From: Chrysophaeum taylorii
Lineage: Eukaryota > Sar > Pelagophyceae > Pelagomonadales > Pelagomonadaceae
NCBI GenBank assembly: GCA_029834535.1
Contig: JAQMWT010000686.1
Span: 62,001 to 126,000 of the forward strand
Length of the DNA stretch: 64,000 nt
Direction of reading: 5' to 3'
Both the position numbers and the translations under genes were made by a program. Positions 57,961 through 64,000 of the stretch are shown here, one piece after another (the first letter of the stretch is position 1; every line of letters begins with the position of its first letter). The notes below the pieces were generated by a model that was given only the letters and a program-made list of their open reading frames with translations, searched no databases and was not told where the DNA came from.

Positions 57961-59149
57961 TTCGCGGCCCGTAGGCCACGGGGGCGCCAGCTGTGTCTCG
58001 AGACTTTTTTTTTGTTTTCACGAACTCTGAGCACGTTCAAAGCATTCTGTTTCAAACGAAAGAGAAACAAGTCTGATTGGAATTGCCGCCCTCTCGGGAA
58101 TGACTTCGTCATGACATAAAGTCATTGCGCCGATATGCCGAACTAGCGTCGTTGTTTTCGCTTTGGTACTCGTGTCATATGTTCGGCTGAAGATCCTCTG
58201 GTCTTCTGGAGAGACCTTTGAACACGCCAACCTCGATGTTTTTTGAGACTTTGCGGTATTGACGACGCGAGTTGCGAGGCTCGCAGGGGACATCCTGCCT
58301 GCTGCCCTGCCCTATCGCGAGCACCATTTCCCATCCTACCAAATTCGTATTATGATAAGGAAGGCTCAAAGAGCCAGAATGGAACGAACGCATACGGAGG
58401 AAAAGAACGAGAGAAGGAAGACCACGAAGAAGAACGGCGAAGAAGAAAGCTAGAAGATGCAGCAAAGGGGGTGTGCTCAAGACGCAGGGAGAATTTTTTT
58501 CGAGAGATGGCGCCTCGTAAGATAAAATAGCCTTCGGCCTCCCACCACCCAGGCCGGCTTCTCGCGACGTTCTGGGAGCGCAGAGGAATTAGCCGCCCCC
58601 GACGCTCCCTTGCTCTCGACGCAGCGTTTCGTCGCTCCTAGGCTTGTACCACCACTTCCTCGTTTGTGCACGTACATACTGTTGTCGGTAGTGCCAGGGC
58701 ATGATGACCCCTGACGATTGATCGTTGGCGTCGTCGGCTTTCGAGATAGCGTAGATAGTTCCTTGGTCTCCTGGACGCGTAGTTGTTGTTGCTGTCCGGC
58801 GGCGAGGCACATCACATCGTCGTCTTGGGAAGCACGATGCATTTATTTCCCTCTACTACTAAAACTCTACTATCGCGAAATGTGACTTTGCGCGCCTTGT
58901 TCTTTCTTTCATTGTTGAAGCAGGAGACATTTCGTATTATTTATTTCGGTGATGCGCGTTGACTGACTGAGTGAGTGACCAAAGTTATATGGCGGTCACG
59001 AGCGAGCGAGCAAGCCAGGGCCGACTACAGAGGTCGGTCGCGCAAGGCAATGGTCAGATTGATTCGCGCGCGAAAAAAATGTTGAAAAAAAGATTTGTAG
59101 AGGGGTGACACTTACCACCTGTTGCCGTTGTGCTTGCAGTGTCATCATC
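57961..59149. other. Intergenic region, no gene assigned
   Basis: Short Lys/Glu-rich frames near 58380-58530 come from purine-rich sequence. Just before the MA3 gene the sequence ...TTGTGCTTGCAG (ending 59139) looks like a splice acceptor, so a 5' UTR intron is possible. Confidence 0.45.
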
Positions 59150-60274
59150 ATGGCAGCCGTCGAGAAGCCGCGCGTCGGGCCGCGCGCCGAGTCGGCGACG
59201 ATTCGGAGTTCGACGAAATATTCAAAGGTGCCGAAGAAGGCGCCGCACGGCGGGGGTCACAAGTTTTTATGGAAGGACAAGACGAACGACGGAACGACCT
59301 ACCTCGACGCCGTCGACCCTGGTGACCCGGTGTACTCGAGCGGGAACGAGGAGGACGTGGTGCTGGTGTCCGGGAGCGGGACGGCGAACGGGACAAAGTT
59401 CCAGAGCAAGCCAGTCCTTGGACCCAAGTACACGCTTGCCGAGTTTAAGCGCCGCCTCTCGGCAGTCTTGGACGAGCTCTTCACGTCGAGCGAGGTCGAC
59501 GAGGCAATCCTGGCGATATCAGAGCTCGAATGCTCCGAGTTTGCCTTCGAGATCGTCAAGAAGGGGGTCTCGAAGGCCCTCGATCGCCGCGCCCACGAAC
59601 GCGAGCTCTGTTCAAAGCTCTTCTCGGCTTCGGTACCCAAGCTGATGACGACGCGAGACGTGACCAAGGGCTTCGAGCGCCTCTTCGAGAGCCTGGATGA
59701 TCTGGTGCTCGATGCTCCCCTCGCCCCCAGCATCGTCGGCGATTTTCTCGTGCGCTGCGTGGTCGACGAGGCCTTGCCGCCCGCGGTGTTATGCGACCGC
59801 GTCTTCGCCGCTCTCGGCGGCGCCGTCGTCGGCCGCGCCCGCAGAATCCTCAGCCGCGAGCACGCCGGGGCCAAGCTGGAGCGGATCTGGGGCCCCGCCG
59901 ACGGCCGCGACGCCGCCGAACTCAAGCTCGTTATCGACCAGATTCTCGGCGAATTCCTCGTCGCCAACGACGTATCCGAAGCCGTCAAGTGCGTCAGAGA
60001 ACTCGAAGCCCCAAACTTTGGCCACGAAGTCGTCAAGCGCGCCGTCAAGGTCGCCCTCGCCAAACCAAAATCTATCCGCGACAACATATCCAACCTCATC
60101 AAGGCCCTGGCGCACGACGACAAAACCTCCCCCTGCCTCACGCCAATTCAGGCGCAACTTGGCTTCAAGAGACTTACCGACGACCTCCCCGACCTCACCC
60201 TCGACGTCCCAAACGCCAAAGCTATCCTCGACGACTTTGAGCTCAAAGCCAAGGAAGACGGTGTCCTACTCTGA
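59150..60274 (+). CDS. MA3-domain protein, PDCD4-like
   Basis: 374 residues from MAAVEKPRVG (ATG at 59150). After a basic Ser/Lys N-terminus with GGHKFLWKD and DPGDPVYSS there are two MA3 (eIF4G-like HEAT) domains. The first (about 90-200) contains FKRRLSAVLDELFTSSEVDEA and SELECSEFAFEIVKKGVSKAL. The second (about 245-365) contains LKLVIDQILGEFLVANDVSEA and RELEAPNFGHEVVKRAVKVAL. Two MA3 repeats and the N-terminal GG...FLWKD/DPxDP arrangement match PDCD4-type proteins, which bind eIF4A and repress cap-dependent translation. Codon bias is strong and no intron is seen in the coding part. Confidence 0.88.
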   Translation: MAAVEKPRVGPRAESATIRSSTKYSKVPKKAPHGGGHKFLWKDKTNDGTTYLDAVDPGDPVYSSGNEEDVVLVSGSGTANGTKFQSKPVLGPKYTLAEFKRRLSAVLDELFTSSEVDEAILAISELECSEFAFEIVKKGVSKALDRRAHERELCSKLFSASVPKLMTTRDVTKGFERLFESLDDLVLDAPLAPSIVGDFLVRCVVDEALPPAVLCDRVFAALGGAVVGRARRILSREHAGAKLERIWGPADGRDAAELKLVIDQILGEFLVANDVSEAVKCVRELEAPNFGHEVVKRAVKVALAKPKSIRDNISNLIKALAHDDKTSPCLTPIQAQLGFKRLTDDLPDLTLDVPNAKAILDDFELKAKEDGVLL

Positions 60275-61316
60275 CTTTTTTTTTCGACCCCGACCCGACC
60301 CGACCCGACCCGACCCGACCCTTCCCTTCTTGGTGCTGCGGGATCTCTCTCCTCTGTTGATGGTGAATCGACGCGCGCGACCTCCCAACTCTTCATTTTC
60401 TCCTTCCTCTTCTTCTTCGTCTTCAAGGCACCCCATTTTAGTAATTCGCCCCGACCGGGACGCCGTCTCTTCGTTTCCCGCCGGTCTCCCGGTCCAGGAA
60501 TAATACTAATCTTGCCCACACGCCTCCTCGCGAATTAATAAAGAAGATGTGGCGACAACAACTCTTGACCGTTGAGGTGCTTACCCTTTCTTCTTCTTCA
60601 AGGCTTGATACCCGTTCAACGGGACGCCTTTTCCTCCTTTCCTAGTGACATCATATCTTTCCGTCGTGAGAAGCGTATCTGAAAGCACCATTCTTGTAGC
60701 ATTCTTGCGGCTATCATATACCATCTCTCCATCTTGTTGAGAGGCTTCGTGAGCGTGAGCAAGATGTGTGGCGAGCATATCCGACCTCGAGTCAGAGTTT
60801 TCCTCGTTCAGTGAGGTCTAGGGCGAGTCGGTGAGTACCCCCTTTGTCACCTTGGGGTTGGGAGTGGTTTTCTGCGCCGCCATACGTGGTGGAGGATATG
60901 AGATCGTGCGACTATATCGGTCGCCGACGAACGAGTGCCGCCGTACGTATTGTATTACGTGGTCCGGATTTGCACGTGTGCCCTGATCAAGCACGCGGAG
61001 TTCCAGTGGACCGGTTTGCGTTGAGAATGAATATACGCGGACTTTGTTTTGTTCGTGCGTCCCGAGAGACGACGAACACGCGTGCGAGTTGGAAATCGCA
61101 GCGCATGAACCCGGGGATTGATTTTGGTATAGCTGAACGGCGGAAACTGTTAGCGAGCGGGATCGCTACCCACGGGCATTTTTGGATTGCCAGCGGATCA
61201 GAATTCCGTGAGTGCTGTTTTTGCAGCGACAGATAGCGTTGTTGTGATCAACGTGCATTACTTCGAGTGATCGAATCCGAACTTGTTTCGAGATTCCTCA
61301 TCGACATTGATACAAT
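60275..61316. other. Intergenic region with (CCCGA)n; possible LTR zone of the right-hand retroelement
   Basis: About eight CGACC/CCCGA pentamers lie at about 60285-60322. The 130-residue plus frame at 60844-61236 has no known domain. Because the gag-like gene starts at 61317 this stretch may contain its 5' LTR and leader, but without the second LTR in view the boundary cannot be set. Confidence 0.4.
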
Positions 61317-62806
61317 ATGGATACAGACGCAGACGTGCGTGAGGACGAATCTCCTCCAGTGCTTCCCGCCGCCCCTGAGATAGGCCGCGAGGAAGGTGAG
61401 TTACGTGAGGCCGAGGCAGCCGACGTTGCTGACTTGCCCCCTGACGTGCCTCCGGATACCGCAATTTTTCGCCGTTGAGTCCAACGACCCCGGACCGTGG
61501 CGAGCGTGTTACGATTGAGCGCGGATCCGTAACCCGAAGTCGATTTCGTGAAGACCTCGAGCGGAGACGTCGCGAAAATGAACGATTAGCTGAGCGATTT
61601 GCACGTGAAAGGGCTGAAGCTAAAGAAGAAGCGGCTCGACGAGAAGTCAACACGCTGAATGACGCATTGCAGCAAGAGATCGAAACAACGAAGACCCTAC
61701 GTGAGGAGGTTGAACGACTTCGTCGTGAGCGAGATGAATTGTCAGCTGAACGTACACGTCGTGAGAGTAGCCGCGAACGACCCGTGCGTCGATCCGAACC
61801 GGAAACGCCCGTGAGGCGGCCTGAACCGGAAAGGAGCAGTGAAACGGGGGATGAACCTCCGCCCCGAGTCGATACGGAGACTGAGGGTAGGGCGGAAACT
61901 GAAGATGAAGGTGCGAAATTTTTACGGGGATTATCACGGGGATTATCGCAGACGTTTGCGGGCGCCTTCGAGAAGGCCAACTTGAGCCGATCTCGTCGCC
62001 CCACTTCCAGTTTGAAGGCTGACAACTTCAAACTCGTCATCGACGGCCGAGATCAACGGCAATTCAATCTGGATTCGGCAGCGGTGATGCATACTTTGGC
62101 AGATGACCATTACTCGGTCGAGAAATTACGTTGCCTATTACCGGTGCATTTACGCGATACCGTTGCACCAATTTTTGAGGAGCATTTGCAGAAATACGAG
62201 GAGCTCTGCGATGAGCTACCGCACGGTCCGTCATTTTATTTGAAATTGGATGCTGACGACGAAGAGCATGGAGCCTCGATTCGGCGCATCCGTCGTCTCA
62301 ACAAGACTTACTGTGATAAGATTCTGGATTATTTTAGATCGACTTGCCGACCTCCGAGCACGCAGCAGGAGCTGCTCGATAAGCTGCGGAAGGTCACTCA
62401 GTCTTCAGTTCCGAAGAAGACTGGGGAGCGGCACGTACAAACGTATTGTACCAAATTTCAGAATGAGGCTTTGGCCTTTTGTACCGAGTCCAGCCGCACG
62501 ATGTTTTTTTTTTATCATCGACCAGCTTTCAGTGGTTTGGCGTCCAAGGATTTACGGACCCGTGTGCGGACTATGAGGAGCGGACACCCGGATAGTTTCG
62601 TGACTTTTAAGTCGATGGTGGCGCTTATTACGCGACTCGAGAACGACTTTCGGAAGTTGACGGAGGAGGAGAAGGACCAAGGGCCCTCCAATCCGAAACC
62701 AAATAAACCGCCACGAGGGCGGGGAGGTCGAGCTATGACTTCCGATCAACAAGCTAAGCGAGATGCGGATAAACCGTCTGGGAATACGGTTCCGCTGATC
62801 TTGTGA
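61317..62806 (+). pseudogene. Gag-like protein: coiled coil and capsid-like domain
   Basis: An ATG at 61317 opens MDTDADVREDESPP and runs to a T5 run at 61465-61469. From there the next frame (61475 onward, 443 residues) continues SPTTPDRGERVTIERGS, so one T appears to be missing. A long charged coiled coil (about residues 25-105 of the second frame) leads to an acidic linker. Then comes a helical region, FNLDSAAVMHTLADDHYSVEK to FTFKSMVALITRLENDF, that fits the size and layout of retrotransposon capsid domains, and a Pro/Arg/Gly-rich end. The stop is TGA at 62804. Confidence 0.5.
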
Positions 62807-63466
62807 GATCCTTCTTGGTGGTGCAAGAAGACGTGCAAGGAGTGCGGATACTTCTGGTCCACCCATGATGAAGATGAACACGGAAATCGCGTGGTTTGCA
62901 ACCGCGATCCGGACCGTTATCACTGTGCGATGTGGAAGCGCATTCTGAAATACAAAAAGCAACCCATATCGCGTTCCGATTGGGAGAAGCGTGACGATGC
63001 ATCTAATGCGCACGCCACGCGCGGATCGGAACCTACTAATGAAATACAAACGGCCCTCACCGAGCTTGGAACCACAATGGCGACCATGGTGAGCGAGGTC
63101 AGAGGAATCAAAGATAGCAAGTCGTCTTCTACACGACATCGAGACGGACGATCACCTTCTAGACGATCGTCGCGCCGACACCGAAGTAAGAGCCTTGATC
63201 AAAAGGCCAATAGTCACACATCAAGCCCGAGCCCCCGCCGTCGCCGCCATAGCCGGAGCTCTAGTCGCAATTCGCGCCGGCGCAGACGTCATCGACAGCG
63301 CGATGACGAATATGACGGAGGCCGATATATCAGGATAGTTCGGGACATTCGAGCGCAACTTTTGCGTTCCAATCTCTATGCGAAGCGCGGCCATCGTCGG
63401 GAGTTGTCTTTTACCCGACGGCGCGCCCCGCCCGAGTCTCCGATGATGTTGCCGATGCCGCTGTGA
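62807..63466 (+). pseudogene. Gag continuation: Cys-His zinc motif and RS-rich basic domain
   Basis: Directly after the TGA, in the same frame, the sequence reads WWCKKTCKECGYFWSTH and VVCNRDPDRYHCAMWKR, with C-x3-C-x2-C...C...H-C spacing like a nucleocapsid-type zinc knuckle. A basic Arg/Ser-rich stretch (SPSRRSSRRHRSKS, SPRRRRHSRSSSRNSRRRRR) follows and would bind RNA. There is no good ATG, so expression would need stop-codon readthrough, or the TGA is a lesion. Confidence 0.45.
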
Positions 63467-64000
63467 CGAGCAGCCATCGCTTGCAACAGGAGCAAAATAC
63501 CACCAACGCTCGGATCGTTCGGTGGCCTTCTACATCGTATGTGGAAGCAATATCAGATGCAACTTTGGATTCTCCGCGCTACTGGGAAGACGCAGACTCG
63601 GAGACCGACGAACCCATGCCGCAGGTTCCAGTGTCCCCCCATTCTTCAATGTGCATGTCGTACAGGGCTGTTCACGATGATGACGTTAGACCTTTTGAGT
63701 TGACGTCGGGGACGACGTCTTCTTTTCCTACGCCCCCCCCCCGAAACTGTTTTAGCCGATGTTTCAGCCGATACAGATTTGGTCGCAGCAGAGCAGACCA
63801 CAGCGGCGCCGATGGAGGAGAAGTGGACGGGAATGTCCGATTTGATGGACGAGAAACGAAAATTGTCAGAGGAGATAAAGGAGGAAGTATATGTGCCTCC
63901 GATTGAGAAGTGTCAAAATTTGTTCCCAGCGAAACTGGGGAATGAGGAAGCAGCCGAAGCGGCAAGCGCCAATATAGATTCAGAGGCGAGATGTGGAACG
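63463..64000 (+). pseudogene. Downstream retroelement frame with C10 frameshift, runs off the window
   Basis: A frame overlapping the previous stop by 4 bp (GTGA at 63463) encodes SSHRLQQEQNTTNARIV and continues to a C10 run at 63733-63742. Beyond it the sensible frame changes: PETVLADVSADTDLVAAEQ and an acidic region that is open to the end (EEVYVPPIEKC). One extra or two missing C would join them. Confidence 0.4.

Larger units (their letters stand above)
61317..64000 (+). mobile_element. 5' part of a retroelement (gag region), continues past the window
   Basis: A chain of same-strand frames with lower GC and A/T-richer codons than the host genes encodes a gag-like protein with coiled coil, capsid-like domain, Cys-His zinc motif and Arg/Ser-rich basic region, then an acidic stretch running off the window end. 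No RT or integrase is inside the window. Three disruptions are visible: a frameshift at a T5 run (61465-61469), an in-frame TGA (62804-62806) and a frameshift at a C10 run (63733-63742). Confidence 0.6.

Noticed and set aside
60844-61236. 130-codon plus-strand frame before the gag
   Set aside because: No domain, atypical codon use and uncertain start; may be LTR or leader sequence.

Overview
The window reads as nuclear DNA of a photosynthetic, flagellate-lineage eukaryote, most likely a stramenopile alga; a pelagophyte-like picoalga is my best guess. The reasons are GC-rich, tightly packed genes with very few and very short GT-AG introns (48, 58 and 68 bp proposed here), eukaryote-only families (SPT4, COMMD3-like, dynactin p27, CSC1/TMEM63, XK-related, MA3/PDCD4-like, CCDC81-type HU domains), a Rieske oxygenase of the PaO/TIC55 kind, a beta-carbonic anhydrase relic, a T-x-H MAP-kinase-like protein as in some chromist/alveolate lineages, and a possible heterokont-style plastid leader on an AP endonuclease. 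There is no sign of bacterial operons.

Layout. 0-10.7 kb is a dense gene block: a glycosyltransferase, a PX protein with a degenerate Rab-like domain, COMMD3-like, a sulfatase with one intron, an atypical MAPK, SPT4, a small orphan gene and a PARP-type zinc-finger protein. 11-16.9 kb is gene-poor and holds a broken tyrosine-recombinase transposon (13.9-15.3 kb) and a long CTTT/CT microsatellite. 17-19.3 kb is a methyltransferase-Rieske fusion gene. 20.7-23.3 kb is a lipid-anchored multi-ubiquitin-like protein. 24-31.5 kb carries a large disordered protein with SHOCT-like segments, an LRR protein ending in a CaaX box, a frameshifted flavin oxidoreductase, a dead beta-carbonic anhydrase and a CCDC81/EF-hand protein. 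34.2-38.2 kb is a Ty1/copia element with identical 75-bp LTRs, ending 210 bp before a secreted cellulase gene (38.5-40.9 kb). 41-49.7 kb is a transposon nest: an element with AAGTTTGGTCA repeats, then three copies of a repeat carrying the C-terminal end of a Helitron/Pif1-type helicase. Two copies are in tandem and one is inverted, and the inverted pair brackets dynactin p27 and an APE1-like gene. 49.7-56.7 kb holds a CSC1 channel, an XK-related protein and a triple NTF2-like protein. 57-58 kb is an ankyrin relic, 59.1-60.3 kb an MA3 protein, and from 61.3 kb to the window end there is the gag end of a second retroelement, broken by one in-frame stop and two homopolymer frameshifts.

The genes do not form one pathway; the block is an ordinary mixture of housekeeping and membrane genes invaded by transposons. 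The most unusual items are the methyltransferase-Rieske fusion, the myristoyl-type multi-ubiquitin protein with a single LRLRGG junction, the helicase-tail repeat family with a copy abutting the CSC1 start codon, and the carbonic anhydrase relic that has lost its zinc ligands. Several frameshifts lie in homopolymers or short G/C runs, so assembly errors must be considered alongside true pseudogenes.
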